From Gemmatimonadota bacterium (lineage in GTDB: Bacteria > Gemmatimonadota > Gemmatimonadetes > Gemmatimonadales > Gemmatimonadaceae): a stretch of 54,645 bases of DNA. The stretch lies in NCBI GenBank assembly GCA_003171215.1, contig PMYN01000118.1:1-54645 (forward strand), given 5' to 3'. The notes under the pieces are model-generated. The model did not search any database and was not told where the DNA came from. It was given only the letters and a program-made list of their open reading frames with translations. The stretch's first letter is position 1; every line of letters starts with the position of its first letter. Below are positions 9,077 through 17,146 of this stretch, piece by piece. The position numbers and the translations under genes were made by a program.

Positions 9077-11101
9077 ATGAGGAACCGTCGTTCGATCGTC
9101 GGGATGGTGCTACTCACCCTGGCCTGCTCATGTTCCGGCGGCGGCAAGTCCATCGGTCCGCCCGATGGCACCGGCCCGGTGGCGTCGATCGCCGTGGGTG
9201 CCGCGACCACGACGAGCGTCTTCATCGGATCGACCATCTCACTCGTCGCCTCGGCGTACAACTCGAGCGGCGTGGCGATCGCCGGCCAGACGTTCACCTG
9301 GACCTCCGCGAACCCTCTCGTGGCGACCGTCTCACCGGCCGGCGTCGTCACCGGCGTCGCGGCCGGTGTCGCGTCCATCTCCGCGTCGATCGGTTCGATC
9401 GTCGGGCAGAATACCGTCACGGTCTCGGCCTCGGCCGCCCAGCTCTCCTGTGCGAACGTCGCACCGCTGGCGCTGAGCGTCGGCGACGTCCACCCGTTCA
9501 CCGGCCTCGAGCGCTCGAGCCTCTGCATCGGCGGCGGAGCGGGCTCGGAGTACGCGCTCGTCGCCTTCAACTCGAGCCTCGACACCAGCACCACGACGCA
9601 AACGGTCTCACTGGTCGCGAGCAGCACCGTGCCGGTCGCGAACGGCCCGACTCCGCAGCTGATCGATGCAGGTCCGCGCGTCTCGGCCCGGCGCGTGCCG
9701 CGCAACATCGATTTCGAGATGCGAATGCGCGAGATGGAGCGCCGCGAGCTCAATCCGAGGTTCGCGGCGGCGCGCGCATGGTACGCCGGCCGCTCGCGGT
9801 CCTTCGCCGCGCCGCGGGGCATCTCGGCCATCACCAATGTGCCATTGACTCCGGTGGTCGGTTCGGTCATTTCGCTCAACGGCAACGCGAACAGTGCCTG
9901 CGGAACGCCGCAGCCGCACGGCGCGACGATCGTCGCCGTGTCGACTCGCGCGATCGTCGCCGTGGACACCCTCGTGCCGCCGAACGGCTTCACGAACGCG
10001 GACTACCAGAACTTCGCCGCGGCGTTCGACACGCTGATCTATCCGCTCGATACGCTGAACTTCGGCGCGCCGACGGACATCGACGGCAACGGCCGCGTGC
10101 TACTCTTCTTTTCGCAGCTCGTGAACCAGCTCTCGCCCCCGGGCCAGGGATCGTACGTGGGTGGTTTCTTCTTCTCGCGCGACCTCTTTCCTCTCGCCTC
10201 CACATCCACGCTTGCGGCGTGTGCGGGGAGCAACCTCGGTGAGATGTTCTATCTCCCAGTGGTGGACTCGTCCCAGCAGTACAACGGCTATTTCAAGAAC
10301 AAGAAGGTCGTCACGAGCCAGGTCCTCACGACCGTCGTGCACGAGTTCCAGCACCTGATCAATGCGGGACGGCACCTCTATGTGAACATGGCGGCGACGC
10401 GCCTCGAGGAGTCGTGGCTCGACGAATCGCAGGCCATGCTGGCGCAGGAACTCCTGTACTACAGGGTCTCCGGCTTCGCGCCAAAGCAGAAACTCACGTG
10501 GGCCACGATCAGCACGGGCGCCAACGCGAACGGCGCGCAACTCGACCTCGTGGACGCGTACCTCGTCCAGGGACTCGGGTTGGTCGACAGCTACCTCCAG
10601 GTTCCTGAGTCGAGCACGCCCTACAACAACAGCGAGAACGTCGCGACCCTCGGCGCCGCATGGCAGTTCATGCGGTACCTGCTCGACAACACGACGGGTC
10701 CGCAGTACACCTTCTCGCGTGCGATCGACAACGGCGTCGTCTCCGGATTCGCGAACCTCTCGAATGCTTTTTCAACCTCCCTTCCGGCGCTGGCTGCCTC
10801 GTATCAGTCGTGGGCGATCGCGCAGTACGTGGACGGAACCGGCCTCTCGTCGATTCCGGCCTATGCGAATCCCAGCTGGAACTACCGCAGCGTGCTGCCG
10901 AACGCGCTCGGCCTCACGGGCGGCTATCCCCTGAAGACGAGGCCGCTGCTTCCGACCGCGCCGGTCTCCGTTTCCCTGCGGGGCGGCGCCGCTTCGTTCA
11001 TCCGGTTCCGCGTGAACGCCGGCCTGACGGCGCAGATCACGCCCGCCAACGGGATCGCGGGATCGACGCTCGTGACGTACGCGCTGGTGCGGACGTTCTA
11101 A
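9077..11101 (+). CDS. Secreted lipoprotein zinc metalloprotease with bacterial Ig-like domain
   Basis: The 674-residue product has a lipoprotein-type signal (LLTLACSC, cysteine 17 or 19). A BIG2-like Ig fold follows (VASIAVGAATTTSVFIGSTI to ASISASIGSIVGQNTVTV, about residues 32-115), then a long catalytic region. HEFQH at residues 422-426 is a HExxH zinc site, and the downstream EESWLDE offers candidate third ligands. The overall pattern resembles M30 (hyicolysin-like) peptidases; I am confident of zincin, less so of the exact family. The C-terminus ends with a beta-rich segment. It is predicted to act on the outer surface or in the periplasm. The ATG has a GGGAG-type site upstream. The gene is followed by a giant inverted repeat shared with the convergent nfo gene. 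Confidence 0.8.
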   Translation: MRNRRSIVGMVLLTLACSCSGGGKSIGPPDGTGPVASIAVGAATTTSVFIGSTISLVASAYNSSGVAIAGQTFTWTSANPLVATVSPAGVVTGVAAGVASISASIGSIVGQNTVTVSASAAQLSCANVAPLALSVGDVHPFTGLERSSLCIGGGAGSEYALVAFNSSLDTSTTTQTVSLVASSTVPVANGPTPQLIDAGPRVSARRVPRNIDFEMRMREMERRELNPRFAAARAWYAGRSRSFAAPRGISAITNVPLTPVVGSVISLNGNANSACGTPQPHGATIVAVSTRAIVAVDTLVPPNGFTNADYQNFAAAFDTLIYPLDTLNFGAPTDIDGNGRVLLFFSQLVNQLSPPGQGSYVGGFFFSRDLFPLASTSTLAACAGSNLGEMFYLPVVDSSQQYNGYFKNKKVVTSQVLTTVVHEFQHLINAGRHLYVNMAATRLEESWLDESQAMLAQELLYYRVSGFAPKQKLTWATISTGANANGAQLDLVDAYLVQGLGLVDSYLQVPESSTPYNNSENVATLGAAWQFMRYLLDNTTGPQYTFSRAIDNGVVSGFANLSNAFSTSLPALAASYQSWAIAQYVDGTGLSSIPAYANPSWNYRSVLPNALGLTGGYPLKTRPLLPTAPVSVSLRGGAASFIRFRVNAGLTAQITPANGIAGSTLVTYALVRTF

Positions 11102-11122
11102 CGGCAGACTTGAGTGGCGAGG

Positions 11123-11381
11123 TTCGACCCGATGCGGAGTGCGGAAGAGGAATCCGAATTCGGGGTGGAGAGGGGAGTGGAGAGTTAGAGGGGAGTGGCG
11201 AGAAAGCGGGGAGTTATGAGAAGGGCGCGACCGCTCGAGGCCGCGCCCTCTTTGCATTAAGCGTTCGACTCCGTCATCAACTCGACTCTCATCTCACCTC
11301 TACTCGATGCTCACCTCTACTCCCTTCTCGTCTCTAATCCCCGAATTCGGATTCCTCTTCCGCACCCTGCATCGGGTCGAA
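11123..11381. repeat. Giant imperfect palindrome between convergent genes (repeat A, two inverted copies)
   Basis: The outer arms 11123-11165 and 11339-11381 are inverted copies of a 43-nt sequence with two mismatches; both contain the CGAATTCG palindrome. The inner arms are purine-rich on the left (repeated GGGAGTGG words) and pyrimidine-rich on the right. A terminator hairpin sits near the centre. The element fills most of the 316-nt gap between the metalloprotease gene and nfo. The downstream arm continues to 11399 as a full repeat A copy, matching 35709-35757 at 46 of 49 positions. Confidence 0.85.
11222..11253. terminator. Intrinsic terminator at the centre of the convergent gap
   Basis: AGGGCGCG (11222-11229) pairs with CGCGCCCT (11242-11249), with further pairing toward the loop, followed by CTTT. 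It lies roughly midway between convergent genes and probably serves both, most obviously the plus-strand metalloprotease gene. Confidence 0.65.
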
Positions 11382-11417
11382 ATTCCGCATCCCGCATCCA
11401 TCTCATCTCTCCCCACT

Positions 11418-12308
11418 CTATTCCGCCCCTTTCCCAGCGAACGCCTGCAGCATCTTCAGCATCTTCCGGTCGTTGGTGACCATGTCGTCCCCCTTCGGCG
11501 TCTCGAGCACCTTGGGGATGTTCGCGAGGCGGTGGTCCCGCATGATCCGTTCGAACGGGCCCGCGCCGATCTCCCCGGCGCCGAGCAGCTGGTGCCGGTC
11601 CTTCTTCGAACCGAGCGGCGCCTTGGAGTCGTTCAGGTGCAGCAGCCCGAGCCGTTCGATGCCAAGGAGGTCGTCGCATCGCGCCCAGACGCCATCGTAG
11701 TCCTTGATCAGGTCGTAGCCGGCGGCGAACACGTGTGCCGTGTCGAGGCACACGCCCATGCGTTTTCGCAGCTTTGCGGGAATCTTCTTCAGCAGCAGCG
11801 CCATCTCCTCGAACGTCGCGCCGATCACGGTGCCCTGGCCGGCGGTGAGCTCCATGAGCAGGCGCGTGGCCCCCGGTTCCTGTTCGAGCGCCTGCGTGAT
11901 CGCGTCCGCGTTTCGGGCGATTCCGTCGGCGCGGTCGTCCATGAAGTTTCCGGGATGCGACACGAGCGCGTCGAGCCCGAGCGCATGACACCGGCGCAGC
12001 TCGGCGCGGAAACTCTCGATGGACTTCGCCCTGAGTGCCGCATCCGGCGATGCGAGATTGATGAGATAGCTGTCGTGCGCGTTGGTGAAGCGCACACCGC
12101 TCTTCGCGAGCGCGTCGCGAAAGGCCGCCGCCTCCTCCGGCGCGACTTCGTGCTCGGCCCAGCGATTCGGCTGCTTGGTGAAGATCTGCATCGCCGTCGC
12201 GCCGATGTCGTCGGCACGCGCTGGAGCGTTCGCCACGCCTCCCGCCGTCGAGATGTGCGCCCCGAGGAGACCGCCCACCGTTTCGGACTTCGGTTTTCGA
12301 TCTTCCAT
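11418..12308 (-). CDS. nfo: Endonuclease IV (AP endonuclease)
   Basis: The product is the zinc-dependent apurinic/apyrimidinic endonuclease of base-excision repair (AP endonuclease family 2, TIM barrel). Visible family motifs are LGAHIS near the start, NAHDSYLINLASP, LDALVSHPGNF, MELTAGQG, GVCLDTAHVFAAGYD and LGLLHLNDSKAPLGSKKDRH, which together supply the trinuclear zinc ligands. The length of 296 residues is normal. The first ten residues (MEDRKPKSET) are encoded by a direct repeat (12290-12324), so the GTG at 12278, which would give a start close to GGLLGAHIS, is a realistic alternative. It is the last gene of the minus-strand directon, 26 nt after envC. Confidence 0.93.
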   Translation of the reverse strand: MEDRKPKSETVGGLLGAHISTAGGVANAPARADDIGATAMQIFTKQPNRWAEHEVAPEEAAAFRDALAKSGVRFTNAHDSYLINLASPDAALRAKSIESFRAELRRCHALGLDALVSHPGNFMDDRADGIARNADAITQALEQEPGATRLLMELTAGQGTVIGATFEEMALLLKKIPAKLRKRMGVCLDTAHVFAAGYDLIKDYDGVWARCDDLLGIERLGLLHLNDSKAPLGSKKDRHQLLGAGEIGAGPFERIMRDHRLANIPKVLETPKGDDMVTNDRKMLKMLQAFAGKGAE

Positions 12309-12334
12309 CTTCGATCTTCCATCGCCTTTCTTTT

Positions 12335-13561
12335 TCACCTTCTCGAGCGCAGCCACTCGAGCGGATCCACGGCGCGCTGTCCGGGGCGCATCTCGAAATG
12401 GAGGTGCGGTTCCATGTCGGGATCCGATTTTCCGACCGTGCCGATCGTCTGGCTCTTCACGATCTTCGTCCCTTTCGTGACGGAGATCCTGCCGAGCGAG
12501 CTGTAGATCGAGTAGTCGTTGCCGCCGTGCTGAATCACGACCGTCCTGCCGTATGTGCCGAAACTTTCGTCGACGAGCGCGACGACGCCTGCCGCGACGG
12601 CCTTCACCGGCGTCCCCTCCGCCGCGGCGATGCCGATCCCGTTCCACCGCGTGGTCGTGTTGTTGGGGTTCACGAGACGGCCGAACTGGTAGATGATGTT
12701 GCCCTCGACCGGCCAGTCGAGCCGGCCGAAATCGGAGGTCTTCAGCGTGCTGTTCGAGGGGAAGTTGCTGCCGCTGCGTCCCTCGGCGCGCTTGCGCTCG
12801 ACCTCGAGCAGGGCGATGACGTTGCCGAGGCGGGCCTCGTCCTTTGCGATCTGCGCGAGGCGGCTTTCCGCCTGCTTTTCTTTCGCCTGCGCCTGCGCCA
12901 GGCTTCGCGCGCGCTTTTCGTCCAGAGCGCGCAGCTGCTTCTCCTCGTCCGCCTTCTGCTGCCTCGAGTTCTCGACGTCGCCGCGCAGCGTCACCAGCGT
13001 CTGACGCTGGTTGCCGATCTGCTGGCCGAGCGTTTCCACGCGGTGCACCAGCGCGCGGTCGCGCTGCGCGGCGAGGTGCAGATATTTGTAGCGCGACACC
13101 AGCTCGCCGAACGACTGCGCGGAGAGCATGGCTTCCACGGAATACAGCGCCCCGCGCTTGTAGATCTCGCGCACGCGGTTGCGCAGCACCGCGCGCTTGA
13201 TCGCGAGCTCGTCCTGCGCGCGAATCAGGTTCGCGGTCGCGTCGTTCTCCTCGTCGGCGAGGGCATTGAGCTGTTTGTCGAGCGTATGCACCGCGCGCGC
13301 CGTCGCGTCCGTCTGGCGCGCGATGTTCGTGCGCTCCTCGGAGAGGTCGTGCACGGTGGACTGCAGGTCGCGCATGCGGCGCTGCAGGTCGGCGCGCTCG
13401 AGGCGGATTTTTTCGAGCTCGTCTTTCTGTGCCTTCAGGCGTTCGGCGGCGTTCTGCGGCGGGGCCTGGGGGGGCGGCGCCTGCTGGGCGCGAATGCGCT
13501 GCGGATCGAGCAGTGCGACCGGGAGCGCGATGATGAGGAGTGCCGTGCGGCGGTACTTCAC
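12335..13561 (-). CDS. envC: EnvC-like murein hydrolase activator (coiled coil plus degenerate LytM/M23 domain)
   Basis: The 408-residue protein has a signal peptide (TALLIIALPVALL..IRAQQ), a long coiled coil (about residues 35-265) and a C-terminal LytM/M23 fold. The terminal motif EPHLHFEMRP is kept. However, the first zinc motif, normally HxGxD, reads WNGIG, so the His and Asp ligands are absent. That is the hallmark of EnvC-type activators, which do not cut peptidoglycan but switch on amidases during division. Its position directly after ftsX fits the E. coli model in which FtsEX controls EnvC. The start is a GTG overlapping the ftsX stop by one base (TAGTG). Which amidase it activates is not visible here. 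Confidence 0.85.
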   Translation of the reverse strand: MKYRRTALLIIALPVALLDPQRIRAQQAPPPQAPPQNAAERLKAQKDELEKIRLERADLQRRMRDLQSTVHDLSEERTNIARQTDATARAVHTLDKQLNALADEENDATANLIRAQDELAIKRAVLRNRVREIYKRGALYSVEAMLSAQSFGELVSRYKYLHLAAQRDRALVHRVETLGQQIGNQRQTLVTLRGDVENSRQQKADEEKQLRALDEKRARSLAQAQAKEKQAESRLAQIAKDEARLGNVIALLEVERKRAEGRSGSNFPSNSTLKTSDFGRLDWPVEGNIIYQFGRLVNPNNTTTRWNGIGIAAAEGTPVKAVAAGVVALVDESFGTYGRTVVIQHGGNDYSIYSSLGRISVTKGTKIVKSQTIGTVGKSDPDMEPHLHFEMRPGQRAVDPLEWLRSRR

Positions 13562-14409
13562 TACACCTCCCGCAGGTGCCGCCCGACCGAGAACGCGCTG
13601 CCGAGGAGGCCGATCAGTGCGCCCGCGGCCACTCCGGCCACGGCATACTTCGGGTCGAAGAACTCCGCGCTGAACACGAATTTCCCGATCAGCGAATTGG
13701 CGAGCCACGTGAGCAGCAGTGCGAGCAGCCCGCCGAGCGTGCCTTTGAGCAGGCCTTCGATCAGGAAGGGGCTGCGAATGAACCCGTTCGTCGCGCCGAC
13801 GACGCGCATGATCGAGATCTCGCGTGCCCGCGCGAGCACGGCCATGCGGATCGTCGAACCGATGATGATCACCGCCACGCCGGCGAACGCCAGGCCGAGC
13901 ACCGCGCCGGCGATCGTCGCGATATTGCGAATGCGATAGAGCTTCTGCACCCACTCCTCGCCGAATCGCACGTCGTCGATGAAGTCGTAGTTCTTGATGC
14001 GGCCGGCAACGGCCGACACCGTGGCGGGATCGCGGTACCCTTCCTTGAGCTTCACGTCGATCGACGCGGGAAGGATTCCGGCCTCGAACACGTCGCTGAA
14101 CTCGCCGAGCTCGCGGCGGGCTCGCAGCAGCGCCTCCTCGGGCGACACGAGCTTCACGGACAGGACTTCCGGGAACGAGGCGATGTCGCCGAGCGCGGCG
14201 CTGGTAGCCTCGGCGTTCGTGCCGTCCACCACGAAGGCGCGGATCTCGACGCGTTCCTCGAGCTGGCTGAGCTGGCGCCGGATGTTCAGCGCCACGAGGC
14301 CGAACAGGCCGAATGCGAAGAGCGAGAACGCGATGGTCGTGATGCTGAGGATGCTGAGCACCGGCGCGCGCCTGAAGGCGAGGAACGCCTCACGCCAGGC
14401 GAGCCTCAC
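13561..14409 (-). CDS. ftsX: Cell-division ABC transporter permease FtsX
   Basis: The 282-residue protein has the FtsX layout: a short cytoplasmic start, TM1 (SILSITTIAFSLFAFGLFGLVAL) and an extracytoplasmic domain of about 110 residues. Three C-terminal TM segments follow, with the conserved REISIMRVVGATNGFIRSPF loop between TM2 and TM3. It partners FtsE to relay ATP hydrolysis to the periplasmic activator encoded next. I chose the GTG at 14409, which overlaps the ftsE stop as GTGA; the open frame extends to 14499 but that part lies inside ftsE and adds no membrane segment. Confidence 0.92.
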   Translation of the reverse strand: MRLAWREAFLAFRRAPVLSILSITTIAFSLFAFGLFGLVALNIRRQLSQLEERVEIRAFVVDGTNAEATSAALGDIASFPEVLSVKLVSPEEALLRARRELGEFSDVFEAGILPASIDVKLKEGYRDPATVSAVAGRIKNYDFIDDVRFGEEWVQKLYRIRNIATIAGAVLGLAFAGVAVIIIGSTIRMAVLARAREISIMRVVGATNGFIRSPFLIEGLLKGTLGGLLALLLTWLANSLIGKFVFSAEFFDPKYAVAGVAAGALIGLLGSAFSVGRHLREV

Positions 14410-15110
14410 GGCGAGTTCGCTCCCGGGGCCAGGTGCGTGGAGGCCTGGTCGGCGGAGTCGAACACGATCGCGCCATGGTTCATCTCGATCGTCCGGCACT
14501 CGGCGCGGCGGATCAGCTCGAGATCGTGTGTCGCCATGATCACCGCCGTGCCGTTCGCGTTGATGTCGCGCAGGAGCTGGAAGATGCCGCGCGTGGCGCG
14601 CTCGTCGAGGTTGCCCGTGGGCTCGTCCGCGATCAGCACGACGGGATCGTTCGCGAGCGCGCGCGCGATCGCCACGCGCTGCTGTTCGCCACCGGAGAGT
14701 TCGCGGGGCAGCGACGTCGCCTTCGACGCGAGCCCGACCTGTCCGAGCAGCCGGCTCACCTTGGGGCCGATGGCGGAGGGCGGCGCGCCGGTGACCTCGA
14801 GCGCGAATGCGATGTTCGCCTCGACGCTGCGGTCCTCGAGCAGCCGGAAATCCTGGAAAATCACGCCCATCTTCCTGCGCAGGCGGGGCACGTCGCGTCC
14901 ACGGATGGTGACCGAGCTCACGCCGCTGACCTTCACTTCACCCTTGGTCGGCCGTTCCTCGAGGAAGACCAGCTTGAGGATCGTGCTCTTGCCGGCACCG
15001 CTCGGTCCCGTGAGAAAGACGAACTCCCCCTTGGCCACGTGGAACGACACATCCTGGAGCGCCAGCCCGGTGCGGGGGAATTCCTTGAAGACGTGCGTGA
15101 AACGGATCAT
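14406..15110 (-). CDS. ftsE: Cell-division ABC transporter ATPase FtsE
   Basis: The 234-residue ATPase carries Walker A GPSGAGKST (about residue 36), the Q-loop in VIFQDFRLL, signature LSGGEQQRVAIARAL, Walker B VVLIADEPTGNLD and the switch histidine in MATHDLEL. Length and motifs fit FtsE rather than a solute transporter, and ftsX follows with a 4-nt overlap. The gene starts 3 nt after the stop of the PLP enzyme gene, so it is probably co-transcribed with that unrelated metabolic gene. A C-terminal extension of about ten residues beyond the usual FtsE end is present. Confidence 0.95.
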   Translation of the reverse strand: MIRFTHVFKEFPRTGLALQDVSFHVAKGEFVFLTGPSGAGKSTILKLVFLEERPTKGEVKVSGVSSVTIRGRDVPRLRRKMGVIFQDFRLLEDRSVEANIAFALEVTGAPPSAIGPKVSRLLGQVGLASKATSLPRELSGGEQQRVAIARALANDPVVLIADEPTGNLDERATRGIFQLLRDINANGTAVIMATHDLELIRRAECRTIEMNHGAIVFDSADQASTHLAPGANSP

Positions 15111-15113
15111 CCC

Positions 15114-16271
15114 TTACTTCAACGCCTGTTCGATGTCGGCGATGATGTCGTCGGCATCCTCGATCCCGATGCTGAGGCGCAGGAAGCCGTCAGGAATGCC
15201 GATGCGCGCGCGCTCCTCGCTCGACATCGCGGCGTGCGACGTGTACCGAGGCTCGCAGATGAGCGAGTCGACGCCGCCGAGGCTCGCCGCGTGCGTGATC
15301 AGCTTCAGGCGGCGCAGGAACTTGTCCGTGGCCTTGCCGCCGCCCGAGAGTTCGAGCGCGATCATGCCGCCGAAGCCGTCGAGCATGGCCCGCGCGATCT
15401 CGTGATCCGGGTGGTCGGAGAGTCCGGGGTAGTGGACGCGCTTGATCTCCTTCCGGTCGGAGCACCAGTGCGCGATCCGCATCGCGTTGTCGTTCTGGCG
15501 GCGGACGCGGACATCGATCGTCTTGAGGCCGCGCTCCAGCAACCAGAGCGCGAAGGGGTCGGGCGTCTGTCCCCAGACCATCTCCTTCTGCAGCACTTCC
15601 TGGATGTAGCTCTCGGTGCCCGCGACGACTCCCGAGAGGACGTCATGGTGGCCGTTGAGATATTTGGTTGCCGAATGGATCACGACGTCGGCGCCGTGCT
15701 CGATCGGACGAAAATTGACAGGGCTCGCGAACGTGGAGTCCACGACGAGCGCGAGCCCCACCTCCTTCGTGAGATAGGAGATGGGCCGCAGGTCGAGCAC
15801 GCGGCACGTCGGGTTCACGGGCGACTCCACGAAAATCGCGCGCGTCTCCTTGCGCAGACGCTTGCGCCACGCACGCGGCTCGAACGGATCCACCAGCGTC
15901 ACGTCGATGCCGTGGCGGTTGAACTCCTCGGTGAGGAGCCGATGAGTCCCTCCATAGATGTACGCGCTCGCCAGGAGGTGGTCCCCCGGGCGGAGCAGCG
16001 CGAGCATCGCGCACGCCGTGGCACCCATGCCGCTGCTCAGCACGATCGATGCTTCGGCTCCCTCGAGCATGGCGATCCGCTTTTGGATGCGCTCGGCGTT
16101 CGGCGTGTTGCCGTACCGCGTGTACTTGAGGCCGGCGCCCGTGCCGACTTCCTGCACGTAGTTCACCGATTGCACGAGCGGCGCCACCACGGGATCGCCC
16201 GCGTGGCGCGTCTCGGCGCCTCCGTGAATCGCGATCGTGGACAGGGCCTGCGGCCCTTTCTTCTTGCTCAT
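15114..16271 (-). CDS. Trans-sulfuration PLP enzyme (cystathionine gamma-synthase / beta- or gamma-lyase family)
   Basis: The 385-residue protein belongs to the Cys/Met metabolism PLP-dependent family. Visible marks are the phosphate-binding SSGMGATACAMLALLRPGDH, the substrate loop YTRYGNTPN, the cofactor-binding VVDSTFASPVNFRPIEHGAD and the catalytic lysine K203 in HSATKYLNGHHD. The C-terminal LRLSIGIEDADDIIADIEQAL is typical. The family covers MetB, MetC, CGL, MGL and MetZ; sequence alone does not separate these reactions here. It has a good ribosome-binding site (GAGGAG) and sits between the STAS module and ftsE in the directon, with a 21-nt gap upstream and 3 nt downstream. Confidence 0.88.
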   Translation of the reverse strand: MSKKKGPQALSTIAIHGGAETRHAGDPVVAPLVQSVNYVQEVGTGAGLKYTRYGNTPNAERIQKRIAMLEGAEASIVLSSGMGATACAMLALLRPGDHLLASAYIYGGTHRLLTEEFNRHGIDVTLVDPFEPRAWRKRLRKETRAIFVESPVNPTCRVLDLRPISYLTKEVGLALVVDSTFASPVNFRPIEHGADVVIHSATKYLNGHHDVLSGVVAGTESYIQEVLQKEMVWGQTPDPFALWLLERGLKTIDVRVRRQNDNAMRIAHWCSDRKEIKRVHYPGLSDHPDHEIARAMLDGFGGMIALELSGGGKATDKFLRRLKLITHAASLGGVDSLICEPRYTSHAAMSSEERARIGIPDGFLRLSIGIEDADDIIADIEQALK

Positions 16272-16292
16272 CGGAACGGTCTCCTCAGGGCT

Positions 16293-16598
16293 TTATTGCG
16301 CGCGCGGCGGCGTTGGGAGCACCGGACGGTCCGTGTCCACCTTGATCAGCCGGACGATCTCGGTCGGTGCGAGGCCTGCGATGTCGCGCACGACGACGCC
16401 GCCCCGTGGAACTCTGTCATCGATCATCACGGGCGCCAGATCGTGGCGCCGCGGTCCGTACACCCACACCAGTTCGCCGTCGTTGACCAGCCGTTGGCGT
16501 GCTTCGTCGGCGTTGAGCATGACCAGCGGGCCGCGTTCCGCGTCGGAGACGCGCGTACCGATGAACCCGACGACTTGCAGCGGCGGGGTGAACGCCAT
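16293..16598 (-). CDS. Small conserved-looking protein, possible double-psi beta-barrel
   Basis: This 101-residue product has no family I can name. It is strongly beta-rich without membrane segments. The run LVMLNADEARQRLVNDGELVWVYG..APVMIDDRVPRGGVVVRDI resembles the pattern of molybdopterin-dinucleotide-binding or AbrB-like double-psi barrels (LN..DA..L.. dGd.V.V ... ..V...vp.GvV.l.d). The gene overlaps the STAS-winged-helix gene by one base (TAATG), which ties its translation to that gene. The function is unknown; the context suggests a third component of the STAS/ATPase module. Confidence 0.6.
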   Translation of the reverse strand: MAFTPPLQVVGFIGTRVSDAERGPLVMLNADEARQRLVNDGELVWVYGPRRHDLAPVMIDDRVPRGGVVVRDIAGLAPTEIVRLIKVDTDRPVLPTPPRAQ

Positions 16599-17146
16599 TA
16601 CTGCACCGGGCCGAGCGGAGCGTACGTGTCGCCGTCGTGCCGGAGCAGCCGGCGGTGCAGCAGCGACTCGAGGATGCGCGCCATCTCGGCGGGCTCGCGG
16701 CCGGCACCGTCGGCGACGTCGTCCGCCGCCGCGGATCCGCGCGCGTACACCATCTCCCAGATCGCGCGTTCTTCGTCGCTCACCGAGCCGACGAGGCGCG
16801 CGCCGCCGTCGGCGAACTGCACGACGAGCGCGAGGCCGTGGTGGTCGAGCACGACTTCGATCGCTTCGAGGTGTGCGTCGGTGATGCCGTGGAAGACGAT
16901 ATACCCCGCGTGGGCGTCCTGGCCCGCCAGCGCAATCAGGAGCTTCGCGACCACCTCATCGGCGCACGAGTAGTCCATCATGCCGATATGCGAGAAGTCC
17001 AGGAGCGCCACGTCGCCTTCGCTGAGCGCGGCGAGCTCCGTCTGGATGCACCGCCTCACGGCCGCGCCCGTCGGGCGCGTGACAAGATCGGAGAACGGAA
17101 GGTTCGCCGAATGCCTGAGGACCGAACCGACGTCGATTCGCGTCAC
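16598..17146 (-). CDS. STAS-like (DUF4325-type) protein with C-terminal winged-helix-like region
   Basis: The 182-residue protein has an N-terminal STAS-like fold: RIDVGSVLRHSANLPFSDL, then ALSEGDVALLDFSHIGMMDYSCADEVVAKLL. This is the pattern of a beta strand followed by a conserved Asp/Ser loop seen in anti-sigma-antagonist-like domains. From about residue 120 a second region (SVSDEERAIWEMVYARGSAAADDVADG, then ARILESLLHRRLLRHDGDTYAPL) looks like a winged helix. I infer a switch protein whose STAS part binds the ATPase encoded just upstream while the wing binds DNA or protein. The GTG start overlaps the upstream stop (GTGA). No sigma factor is encoded nearby. Confidence 0.6.
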   Translation of the reverse strand: MTRIDVGSVLRHSANLPFSDLVTRPTGAAVRRCIQTELAALSEGDVALLDFSHIGMMDYSCADEVVAKLLIALAGQDAHAGYIVFHGITDAHLEAIEVVLDHHGLALVVQFADGGARLVGSVSDEERAIWEMVYARGSAAADDVADGAGREPAEMARILESLLHRRLLRHDGDTYAPLGPVQ

